Part shown: piece after piece, positions 6,710 through 13,400 of the stretch | Position numbering within the stretch: the stretch's first letter is position 1 | Layout of the letters: every line of letters begins with the position of its first letter | DNA from: JAPLST01 sp964397565 | GTDB taxonomy: Bacteria > Auribacterota > UBA3054 > JAPLST01 | Assembly: GCA_964397565.1 (NCBI GenBank) | Contig: CAYNJC010000043.1 | Location: forward strand, 1 to 33,825 | Direction of reading: 5' to 3' | Length of the DNA stretch: 33,825 bases | Position numbers and translations under genes: made by a program | Notes under the pieces: generated by a model | The model's database searches: none | The model's input: only the letters and a program-made list of their open reading frames with translations | What the model was told of the DNA's origin: nothing

Positions 6710-7142
6710 GGGGTCAGGGTTCAGGGTGTGCTGGAGGAAAAACCTTCGCAACGAAAGTTTTTTAGTGCAGCGCTGATCTTTTCCGTGTGTTCCGTGTGTC
6801 AATGTTCAGAATTCGGTGGTCTCTTGCTGCGCTTGGCCAATGGTCGTTGCTGCGATTTCTTGGTGTCTTCGTGCCTTCATGGCCATATTCTCTTAGGTGC
6901 GGCGGTGTTCAGGGTTCAGGGTTCAGGAGGAAGAGGCAGCGGAATATCCAATAACGAACAAGGAATGTCCAACATCCAAGGAGGAGATAAAGAAATATCC
7001 AAATATTAACCGCGAATACTCGCCAATACTCGCCAATATCTTTTCCTGTTTGGCGTTCATTCGCGTTCATTCGCGGTTTCTCATTCTTTTCTGTGGTCTT
7101 CCCTTCATCATTGGATATTGAGTGTTCGATATTGGATATTCA
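6710..7142. other. Gene-free stretch of short repeats, including a nested inverted repeat
   Basis: From 6710 the sequence is built of short phrase-like repeats: (C)AGGGGTCAGGGTTCAGGG at 6709-6728 and again at 6907-6927 and 7143-7153, TTCCGTGTGTTCCGTGTGTC at 6780-6800, and TCGTGCCTTCATGGCC near 6868-6885. The 3' part is the nested inverted repeat at 6941-7141. I see no gene. Confidence 0.7.
6941..7141. repeat. Nested inverted repeat, about 200 bp
   Basis: Outer arms: GAATATCCAATAACGAACA (6941-6959) pairs with 7123-7141 at 18 of 19 positions. Inner arms: AACCGCGAATACTCGCC... (7008-7034) pairs with 7052-7078 at about 20 of 27 positions. The inner arms are themselves short tandem repeats (AATACTCGCC twice; GTTCATTCGC twice). 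Between the arms are GGAATGTCCAACATCCAAGG and CTGTGGTCTTCCC. Confidence 0.8.
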
Positions 7143-7931
7143 TCAGGGGTCAGGCTGCCTTTGCGCTGCGCCATTGCGCTGGCGCAGTTGCCGATAGGCA
7201 GCGGCGCGCAGCGTGTACTCGAACGGCCGCCCGGGTATCTCGGCCAGGCCCATCGTCAGCAGTGACATCACATGCGTCAGCAAGGTGATCAATAACAACA
7301 GGAACACGCGCCAGAAATTGCCCTCGGTCATGCGCCAGCTTTGCGCCATTGCGCGCAGCGGATTGGCCGAGGTTTCCGTGATAATAAAATCGCTGAAGTA
7401 CAATTTGGTGTAGACGAACAAGCCCGGCACAAAGCAGCAACAAAACGGCAGCATTTTCACCAGGGCCATGACCGCGTAGCTGAGCGTCAGCAACACGGTG
7501 CGGCGCGCATCGCGGCGCAAGGTGCGCTCCTGCGGCGTGTGCACGGAAGCCTTGGCCATGATCACCAGCAGGACGTGCAAGGCGCTGACGATGATGAACA
7601 GGACGCCCAATGCCCGCCAAACTTTGCGGCGGACTTGTCGCCACGCCTGCGTGACTTCCGGCTTTTCGGAGATGTCGGTGATACTCATCAGCATGCGGTC
7701 GGCGGCGGCAAAGGCATTGCCCGGATCGCTCACCACTTCGCTGAAGTAGGTCTGCCAGGCCTTTTGATAGGGCTGAAGCGCCGGCAACTCTTCGTGAAAA
7801 TACCATTTCACCGCCCAGACGCTGTTCAACGACAGCAGCACCGTGGCGACCAGGCAGAGCGGAATCCACCAGGCTTTGAAGCCGCGCCACGCCTCGCGAA
7901 AACACGCGCCGATGTCAAGGGCTGAAGACAT
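7143..7931 (-). CDS. Uncharacterised multi-pass membrane protein (262 aa)
   Basis: I do not recognise the family. Hydrophobic segments are visible at about residues 20-40 (WWIPLCLVATVLLSLNSVWAV), 108-128 (ALGVLFIIVSALHVLLVIMA), 148-174 (LTLSYAVMALVKMLPFCCCFVPGLFVY) and 209-232 (FWRVFLLLLITLLTHVMSLLTMG). The phrase FSDFIITETSANPLRAMAQSWRMTEGNFWRVF resembles the pattern found in glycerophosphodiesterase-type and YciC/DUF975-like integral membrane domains, where a helix precedes a W-R-x-x-x-G loop; this is a resemblance only. The ATG at 7931 lies 17 nt inside the 3' end of mntP, so it is the last gene of the esterase-lipoprotein-mntP operon. Its last codons and stop lie in the TCAGGGGTCAGG simple repeat, so the C-terminus (RQPDP) may have been redefined by repeat insertion. 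Confidence 0.75.
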   Translation of the reverse strand: MSSALDIGACFREAWRGFKAWWIPLCLVATVLLSLNSVWAVKWYFHEELPALQPYQKAWQTYFSEVVSDPGNAFAAADRMLMSITDISEKPEVTQAWRQVRRKVWRALGVLFIIVSALHVLLVIMAKASVHTPQERTLRRDARRTVLLTLSYAVMALVKMLPFCCCFVPGLFVYTKLYFSDFIITETSANPLRAMAQSWRMTEGNFWRVFLLLLITLLTHVMSLLTMGLAEIPGRPFEYTLRAAAYRQLRQRNGAAQRQPDP

Positions 7932-8559
7932 GTGCGACCAGGATTTTAAGGCCGATGCCGATCAGAATGATACCGCCGAAAACTTCGATGCGGCGCTCGA
8001 AAAAATGCCCGAAGCGCTGGCCGAGATACACACCGCCGAGCGACATGCCAAAGGTGACCACGCCGATCACCAATGCCGGCAGCGCAATCCCGGTGTGCAC
8101 CATGGACAAGCTCATGCCGACGATCAGCGCGTCAATACTGGTGGCCACCGACAGCACCAAGAGCATGTACAAACTGTACGGATTGCCGACCGTCATGGTT
8201 GCCGCAGGATCGGCGCCCGCCCACGCCTCGCTGGCCGGCACGACCCGTTCAATAGCGCGCCCGGTTTTCTCGATGACGCCGGCTTCATAAATCATTTTCA
8301 CGCCGAGCGCAGCCAGCAGTCCGAATGCGATCCAATGATCGAAGCGCGCAATGTATTGCCGCACGGTCAAGCCGGCCAGCCAGCCGATCACCGGCATTAC
8401 GCCTTGAAACGCGCCGAAGAAGAGGGCCATCGTCAGGGCATGGCGCAGGTGCAGTTTTTTGATGGCAAAGCCGCTCGACACGGCCACGGCGAAGGCATCC
8501 ATCGCCAAGCCGACCGCAATCAGCGTGATGGTGAGCAACTCCGCCGCAAAAGCGTTCAT
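7915..8559 (-). CDS. mntP: MntP-family manganese efflux pump
   Basis: Exports Mn2+ across the inner membrane. Two inverted three-helix halves are seen, each with its signature acidic motif: GLAMDAFAVAVSSG (D21) and ATSIDALIVGMSLS (D143). LFFGAFQGVMPVIGWLAG and GMSLGGVYLGQRFG are also typical. At 214 residues it is about 25 longer than the common ~188-residue form, because of a polar loop (IEKTGRAIERVVPASEAWAG..., residues ~96-126) between the halves. The start at 8559 fits the family; AGGAGG lies about 11 nt upstream and the ATG overlaps the lipoprotein stop codon as ATGA. No yybP-ykoY riboswitch was recognised upstream, so manganese control, if any, is unexplained. Confidence 0.93.
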   Translation of the reverse strand: MNAFAAELLTITLIAVGLAMDAFAVAVSSGFAIKKLHLRHALTMALFFGAFQGVMPVIGWLAGLTVRQYIARFDHWIAFGLLAALGVKMIYEAGVIEKTGRAIERVVPASEAWAGADPAATMTVGNPYSLYMLLVLSVATSIDALIVGMSLSMVHTGIALPALVIGVVTFGMSLGGVYLGQRFGHFFERRIEVFGGIILIGIGLKILVAHVFSP

Positions 8560-8747
8560 GAGTGTGGCTGACCTCCTGGCGCGGTGTCCGTGCACGCCAG
8601 CGTCGGCAGCGCGGCCGGCACGGCAATGTACTCTTTATTCTGCGGCGCATCCGGGTCAAGCGTGTCCACCGTCTCACAGCCGGCCAGCAGCGCCAGCAGT
8701 GCTAGCGCCGCCAGCACCATCATGCCCACTTGCCATCGTTGTTGCAT
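8556..8747 (-). CDS. Small lipoprotein (63 aa)
   Basis: Starts at the ATG at 8747 with GGAG 9 nt upstream. Residues ~5-21 are a hydrophobic signal (VGMMVLAALALLALLAGC) ending in the lipobox LLAG|C22. The mature part is only about 42 residues, acidic at first (CETVDTLDPDAPQNKEY) and ending TLACTDTAPGGQPHS. It has no Asp at position +2, so outer-membrane sorting is plausible under the E. coli rule. Its stop overlaps the mntP start and its start follows the esterase stop by 16 nt, so it belongs to the operon. I do not recognise a function. Confidence 0.8.
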   Translation of the reverse strand: MQQRWQVGMMVLAALALLALLAGCETVDTLDPDAPQNKEYIAVPAALPTLACTDTAPGGQPHS

Positions 8748-8763
8748 CGGATTTCTCCTGTGG

Positions 8764-9729
8764 TCAATGAGTAAGCGGCAGGCCAAAGCGTGCCGTCAAA
8801 AATGCCAGTTTGCGGCGCAGATGCGCCGTGCCGCCGCCGCCGTGTTCGCCGAAAGGATACGGCACCATTTCCTTCTCGGCCGTGATCTTGTTGTAGGCCG
8901 CAAAGATGGTGTCGGGCGGGCAAACCGGGTCTTTCAAGCCGCACGAGACCAGGACGGGGCAACGAATGCGCGCCGCCAGATTAAGATTGTCAAAGTAGCT
9001 GAGCGTAGTGCACACTTGCTCGACAAATTCAGGATGGTCGCGCAACACTTCGGCGATGTGTTTGGCGCCGCCGCTGCGGTCAAACACGCGCTTTTCCAGC
9101 CGGCACATGCTGGGCACATCCGCCATGCACAGCGCCACACGCGGTTCGAGCGCGGCCATGGCCAAGGCCGCGCCGCCGCCCTGGCTGCCGCCCTCGACGG
9201 CGACCCGCGCGGGGTCGAGTTCGGGCCGTTGAAACGCCACTTGCAGCAGGCGCAGCGCGTCGGTCCAGGTATGGTAAAAATAAAAATCACGTTTGTCCAG
9301 CAGGCCCATGTTCATCCAGCCCGGCGACTGATGGCTGGCAAAGCCGGTGTGGGAACCCGTCAGCCCGTTCTGCATCCGGAAATCCATGGTCAGCACGGCG
9401 CAGCCGGCCAGCAGCCAATGAGCAAAATGGGCCGGCTCGCCGCGCGAGCCGCCTGCGCCGTGATAGCACACCACGACCGGCACTGGCCCGCACGCCGCCG
9501 TCGGCAGTAAGAGCCAGCCGAGGATCGGCGTGCCGTCCAGCCCGGCAAAGCTCAAGTCCAGCACGTGCATGCCGGGCAGAGGATAGGCCAGGGGCTGGAG
9601 CGCCGCCTGCAACGGCGTTGCTGTTGCCTGTGCCACGGTCTCGGCCCAGAAGGCATCGAAATCCGGCTGCTTCGTTTCTCGCACCTGCAAGGCGCGCAAC
9701 GGCGCCAGTTGTTCATCGACCAGCAACAT
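8764..9729 (-). CDS. CE7-family acetyl esterase (acetyl xylan esterase / cephalosporin-C deacetylase type)
   Basis: An alpha/beta hydrolase that removes acetyl groups from sugars or small acetylated substrates. The start at 9729 gives 321 residues, the standard CE7 length. Motifs in order: VVVCYHGAGGSRGEP (Y89 near the oxyanion hole), DFRMQNG (118-120, the family's RGQ), VEGGSQGGG with nucleophile S182, CGLKDPVCPP with D267, and FGEHGGGG with H296. Two family signatures are altered: RGQ is RMQ and the HE pair is HG. No signal peptide is seen, so it acts in the cytoplasm, probably on imported oligosaccharides. It heads the operon with the small lipoprotein, mntP and the membrane protein. Its promoter region and first ~15 codons are duplicated at 12874-12999. 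A longer frame up to 9915 runs into repeats. Confidence 0.9.
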   Translation of the reverse strand: MLLVDEQLAPLRALQVRETKQPDFDAFWAETVAQATATPLQAALQPLAYPLPGMHVLDLSFAGLDGTPILGWLLLPTAACGPVPVVVCYHGAGGSRGEPAHFAHWLLAGCAVLTMDFRMQNGLTGSHTGFASHQSPGWMNMGLLDKRDFYFYHTWTDALRLLQVAFQRPELDPARVAVEGGSQGGGAALAMAALEPRVALCMADVPSMCRLEKRVFDRSGGAKHIAEVLRDHPEFVEQVCTTLSYFDNLNLAARIRCPVLVSCGLKDPVCPPDTIFAAYNKITAEKEMVPYPFGEHGGGGTAHLRRKLAFLTARFGLPLTH

Positions 9730-9816
9730 ACCAATACACCTGTAAGTTAGTTGTGCTTTCTTATTGTAGCGACCTGGCGGGAAAAGCGCCAGTGGTGGGG
9801 AAACCCAGTCCCGGCG
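9690..9816 (-). repeat. Duplicated esterase 5' region (family R3), copy 1
   Basis: This segment covers the first 14 codons of the esterase, its leader and a TACAAT box at 9768-9763. It matches 12874-12999 in order and direction: GGCGCGCAACGGCGCC, GTTGTTCATCGAC, TACACC, TATTGTAGCGACCTG and GAAAAGCGCCAG, then CCGGCG. By eye about three bases in four agree. Confidence 0.8.
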
Positions 9817-9880
9817 ACTCAGCAAGTCACAGGGAAGCAGATCCAGTGTTTGTTCGCTGAAATCAGATACTGACTGCCGG
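9814..9880 (+). repeat. Dispersed repeat family R4, copy 2
   Basis: CCGGCGACTCAGCAAGTCAC, GTGTTTGTTCGCTGAAAT and ATACTGACTG occur here in the same order as in the inverted copy at 3718-3783, with about nine bases in ten identical. Confidence 0.75.
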
Positions 9881-10127
9881 CCAGTTCTTCCGGTCCCGCC
9901 GGTGGCGGGATCCACGCCGCTGGCGGGATCGCCGCCTTTGACGGGACTAGGCTGGTGCCTTAGCTAGCCAAGCCAGCTCCAAGCAGCCGATCACCGACCA
10001 TCCACGCCGTTGGCGGGACTCCAGGCAGCTAGTTCTGCCTTCGTGGCTTTGTGCCTTTGTGAGAGAATTTCTGCGGTAGATTCTTTCGCAGCACGCAGCT
10101 GCACTCCCGCACGAGGAGGTGACAAAA
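9881..10127. other. Repeat fragments between the esterase and the 881-residue gene
   Basis: No gene is visible. AGCCAAGCCAGCTCCAAGCAG (9964-9984) is an internal piece of the 186 bp MITE form, interrupted relative to the intact copies. CCTTCGTGGCTTTGTGCCTTTGTG (about 10038-10061) is a phrase-like repeat of the kind also found near 6868. No intrinsic terminator with a T run was found after the 881-residue gene. Confidence 0.5.
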
Positions 10128-12773
10128 TCAGTGGAACACCAGTCGCACTCGCGCGCGGCCTTTGAACGGCGCGATGCAGACTGATTCAGTCTGCGCGTCA
10201 TAGGTGCCGCCTTCGATGGCAATGGGCGTCAGTTGCTCCGGATGCGGGAGACGAATGACAACCGCGCGAGGCCGACGTGCCGCGGCGCAAACAACCTCGG
10301 CGTCAATCACCCCGTCTTTGAGCCGCGATTGAACCGTCAGCGACGCGGGGCCGAAGTACGTCGCCACGTTGCGCAGTTCGATGCGTTTGCCGTCGGCCAG
10401 CCAGCGTCGTGGAATGGCCGTGAGGAAGTGCAGCCGGTCGCCTTGTTCCAGGTACAGCATCCAGCGGGTTTGCATCAGGAACCATCCTTCCTCGTGCGTC
10501 TTGTGCTGGCTGGCGTGAAAGTAATGCTCCCAGAACGTGTAGGTTTCGCGATCCTGGAGCGCGGTGAACTGGTTGAAATATGTTTTGAGAAATGGCTTCA
10601 CCTCGCCGCGAAGCAGATGGATGTAATCGTGCCGGCAGTAATACGGTTGGCTCAGTCCTGCGTTGCGAACGGTACAGAGTTGTTGATGACTGTTGAGCAG
10701 AATCTCTGTGCCGATCTCGTGCGGATCGAGCACTTCTGAAATCACAAGATAGAGCGCACCAATAAGCGAGTCACGCGCGCCGAATGCGCCGTGCGTGAAC
10801 CAGTCGCCGCCATCCGCATAGAGCGCAACCGGCCCGGAATATTCTGGCCACGGCGGGACGGTGGGTGTCCACGTGCCGTCGCCGAGTGGGATCACCGGTG
10901 ACCGTCCGATTGCCTCATAGTACGCGGTGCGGATGTCTTTGCGGAATGCCGCGGCTTCCGTGCGCAGTCGCTGGGACTGCGCGGGATCAACCTCCGCCAG
11001 CATCTCCGCCACACGCTGGATGCCGAGGTACGAGAGGCCATTGAGCATGAACGCGTGGAAGAAATCCTCGGGATCGGCCACCTTGCCATCCAGCAATCCG
11101 TATCCACGGCCGCGCAATTCCTTACGCTTGTTGCGTTCGCGCCACGCCAGCAAATAGTCGCACGCTTTGAGCAGGTTGGGTTTGATGCGCCGGACCCATG
11201 CCTTGTCGCGCGTGTACCGGAAGTGCTCGCCCATGCTCCAGAGCGCCGGACCAGTTTCGAGCTGGTAGCCGGCGAAATTCTGGATGAACCCGTTGCTGCG
11301 CTGGCGATCAAGAAAGAACTGCAGCGACCGCGCGGCCAACGCGTGCCAACCCATCGAGTCGAAGAACTGGATGATGGGTGCGCTCTCAGAACCGATCGGT
11401 GAATACCAGCCAATGGTGGCAAGCACGGTGCCACGGGGTTCTTTGCCAAGGGCGACAAGGTCGCAATGGAGCAGCCCTGCTTTGATGCGTTCGTCAATCG
11501 CGGGTTCCGGCACCGAGATGCTGGCGCCGCGCGCAAGTTTAGCCTGCCAGAATTTCCGGCACGCGGCGAGGTGCGCGGTAACATCGAGACGCGCCAGTCT
11601 CCTGCCGCGTTGTTTTGAAATCGGCTGATGCGGAATCAAGATGTCGTAGGCCGCTGTTTCGCCGGGCTGAAGCAGGACCGCCAGTTCGGCTTGTGGCGCG
11701 GGCTTCCCGTTGAGGCGATGAATGCCCAGCACACGGCCGGACGTAAACGTGCTGAACCCACCGGCGCCATCATACTTCGTGGGTTTGCATGCTGCGTGCT
11801 GGGTGTGCAACGCCTTGAACCACGAATAGCACGGCACGGCGCCGGTGTTGACCGCCGCGATGCGAATACAGCAGACTGTTTCCTCTTCACCGCCCCTCAT
11901 TTCCGCGGCAACTATGCCCTTGATCTTTTCGATGTCCGCGGCGGACAGCATGTGTCCACCCGTGTTCGGGTAGCACGCCTGCCATGCAGAGCCGCGAAGA
12001 TGCCTGAGAGAAATGGGCCGGGTCTCGAGCGTGACGAATGCGGTCAGGTGATACTGGACATGGTCTTCGTCTTGCGTTGCGTGGAGGATGGGCAGATAGC
12101 CGTCTTCGAGCCGGCGCGTGATGTGTGACCGGCAGGCAGCGCCCGGGCCGATCTCGAAGGCCAGACGGTACGGCTGGTTGTCGGTCTCCGGAGCGTGTTG
12201 CAGAACCGAATGGTAGCGGGGCTGAACATAGCCCCACATTCCGACGAGTGGGTCGTAGCCAACTTCGAACAAACGCATGTCGCGGCTGAGCCCGAGCCAC
12301 GTGGGGCACATCTGGTTCCGATTGTGGCGGCAGGCCTCTTCGTAGGTTTCCTCGGGCGCCGCTGCGATGGCCGCGAGGTTCGAGACAAGTCCTTTCGCGC
12401 GGACGGCTGCGGCAATTTCCGCAAACCCGCGCCGGTCGCCGGCGGCAGTGACAATGACGTCATGGAGAGGAATGAAGATAGGGGCGTTGCGGTTTACATC
12501 GCGGAGAAAAAACGCGAAGCTCCGTGTGCCGGCGCGCACACGCACCGTGGTGGGATGCGCGCCGGGTTGCAGTCGTGCATCGGAAAGAGCCAGTTCGATG
12601 CGGGCCGGTCCGCCGTGCAACGTGAAGCCATTGCCGGCCACGCGCCCTTTGCCGGAGATCAGGCGCAGCCGGGCAAGCGTGCCGTTCACCACCTCGATGG
12701 AACCGGACGCCGGCGCCGCTTGCCACAGCAATGCAGCGCGCAATTTCGATCTTGTGCCGCCTGTCTTGTTCAT
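10128..12773 (-). CDS. Large glycoside-hydrolase-like protein with predicted (alpha/alpha)6 domain (881 aa)
   Basis: The first ~400 residues are beta-rich, as in the beta-sandwich domains that precede many six-hairpin glycosidases. Residues ~420-800 show a helical-barrel pattern with motifs GWYSPIGSESAPIIQFFDSMGW, NFAGYQLETGPALWSMGEHFRY, ADPEDFFHAFMLNGLSYLG and DGGDWFTHGAFGARDSLIGALYL. The last ~80 residues return to beta strands. Several Glu/Asp residues could serve as catalytic acids, but I cannot name a GH family with certainty; GH15-, GH63- or GH78-like clans are the nearest in layout. There is no signal peptide or lipobox, so cytoplasmic action on imported sugars is likely. The start at 12773 follows a 28-codon relic of the esterase gene, and the gene may be read from a copy of the esterase promoter. 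The neighbouring esterase and the GH65 enzyme suggest a shared carbohydrate theme. Confidence 0.75.
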   Translation of the reverse strand: MNKTGGTRSKLRAALLWQAAPASGSIEVVNGTLARLRLISGKGRVAGNGFTLHGGPARIELALSDARLQPGAHPTTVRVRAGTRSFAFFLRDVNRNAPIFIPLHDVIVTAAGDRRGFAEIAAAVRAKGLVSNLAAIAAAPEETYEEACRHNRNQMCPTWLGLSRDMRLFEVGYDPLVGMWGYVQPRYHSVLQHAPETDNQPYRLAFEIGPGAACRSHITRRLEDGYLPILHATQDEDHVQYHLTAFVTLETRPISLRHLRGSAWQACYPNTGGHMLSAADIEKIKGIVAAEMRGGEEETVCCIRIAAVNTGAVPCYSWFKALHTQHAACKPTKYDGAGGFSTFTSGRVLGIHRLNGKPAPQAELAVLLQPGETAAYDILIPHQPISKQRGRRLARLDVTAHLAACRKFWQAKLARGASISVPEPAIDERIKAGLLHCDLVALGKEPRGTVLATIGWYSPIGSESAPIIQFFDSMGWHALAARSLQFFLDRQRSNGFIQNFAGYQLETGPALWSMGEHFRYTRDKAWVRRIKPNLLKACDYLLAWRERNKRKELRGRGYGLLDGKVADPEDFFHAFMLNGLSYLGIQRVAEMLAEVDPAQSQRLRTEAAAFRKDIRTAYYEAIGRSPVIPLGDGTWTPTVPPWPEYSGPVALYADGGDWFTHGAFGARDSLIGALYLVISEVLDPHEIGTEILLNSHQQLCTVRNAGLSQPYYCRHDYIHLLRGEVKPFLKTYFNQFTALQDRETYTFWEHYFHASQHKTHEEGWFLMQTRWMLYLEQGDRLHFLTAIPRRWLADGKRIELRNVATYFGPASLTVQSRLKDGVIDAEVVCAAARRPRAVVIRLPHPEQLTPIAIEGGTYDAQTESVCIAPFKGRARVRLVFH

Positions 12774-12825
12774 GTGTTTGTCAGTTCCCGGCCTGAACGC
12801 GGCGCGGCGCAGAGGGTCAACTAGG

Positions 12826-12912
12826 TCAGCTCCGGCACACACATGCCGAGGGATAGGCCCGTGGCGGGAGCACGGCGCGCAACGGCGCCGGTTGTTCATC
12901 GACAAAAACCAT
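12826..12912 (-). pseudogene. Truncated duplicate of the CE7 esterase 5' end
   Basis: An ATG at 12912 opens a 28-codon frame, MVFVDEQPAPLRAV..., whose first 13 residues match the esterase start MLLVDEQLAPLRAL. Homology then stops and the frame closes at 12826, 52 nt before the start of the 881-residue gene. It is best read as a relic carried over with the esterase promoter. A role as a leader peptide is possible but unproven. Confidence 0.7.
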
Positions 12913-12999
12913 TACCAGTACACCATCGAGTCGGTTATGCCATCCTATTGTAGCGACCTGCCGAGAAAAGCGCCAGCGGCGCGGAATACCAGATCCGGC
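12874..12999 (-). repeat. Duplicated esterase 5' region (family R3), copy 2
   Basis: Matches 9690-9816 as described there, including the TACAAT box (12952-12947) in the same position relative to the start codon. It ends where the 14 bp inverted repeat of the next element begins. Confidence 0.8.
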
Positions 13000-13213
13000 G
13001 GTGCAAACACAGAAGCAAAGGCAAACCCAGTAAACACGATGCACGCAAGCGCGCCGGAGGTTGGTTGGGTGAGGGTGCTGAGACCCCCACGACCTTGCGT
13101 CGTGGGTGAATGAGATTGAGTAAAAAGGCGCGCCAGCGTCCTTTTCTCAATCTCTGCTTCCACCGAGGCAAGCTCGGTGGGGAGCAACAGCACAAGCAAA
13201 CCGCCGGATCTGG
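12989..13213. repeat. Structured element with 14 bp inverted ends and three internal hairpins
   Basis: CCAGATCCGGCGGT (12989-13002) and its exact complement (13200-13213) enclose about 200 bp. Inside are three hairpins: CCCACGAC-CTTGC-GTCGTGGG (13086-13106), a 13 bp stem GATTGAG..AAAAGG / CCTTTTCTCAATC with a 2 nt bulge (13114-13152), and CCACCGAG-GCAAG-CTCGGTGG (13160-13180). The loops of the first and third are complementary (CTTGC and GCAAG). CGTGGGTGAAT (13101-13111) also pairs with ATTCACCCACG (13217-13227), just outside the element. No protein gene is convincing here. It could be a small mobile element or a structured RNA. Confidence 0.7.
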
Positions 13214-13238
13214 ATTATTCACCCACGCCGCACTGCGT

Positions 13239-13268
13239 TTGACACGAAGGTTCACACACTGGTATTAT
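13239..13268 (+). promoter_or_regulatory. Sigma-70 promoter upstream of the membrane-protein/sigma cassette
   Basis: TTGACA (13239-13244), an 18 nt spacer and TATTAT (13263-13268). The -10 region lies in a palindromic GGTATTATTATACC. The expected leader to the start at 13401 is about 125 nt, with no clear hairpin. Confidence 0.65.
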
Positions 13269-13400
13269 TATACCATGCAACACACCGCACTACTTCAATG
13301 ACCACGGCAGGTCACGCGCCCGGCTCGCCGGCGGCATGATACGTACTGGATACTGTTTTGCATTCTATAGATTCTATTCAAGCATAGCAAGGAGTACGCG

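Noticed and set aside
8459..8800. Manganese-sensing yybP-ykoY riboswitch before mntP
   Set aside because: The region upstream of mntP is occupied by the coupled lipoprotein and esterase genes and lacks the conserved riboswitch core.
13110..13301. Small protein gene in the structured element
   Set aside because: The frame runs through three hairpins and has no ribosome site or domain; the symmetry points to structure and not coding.
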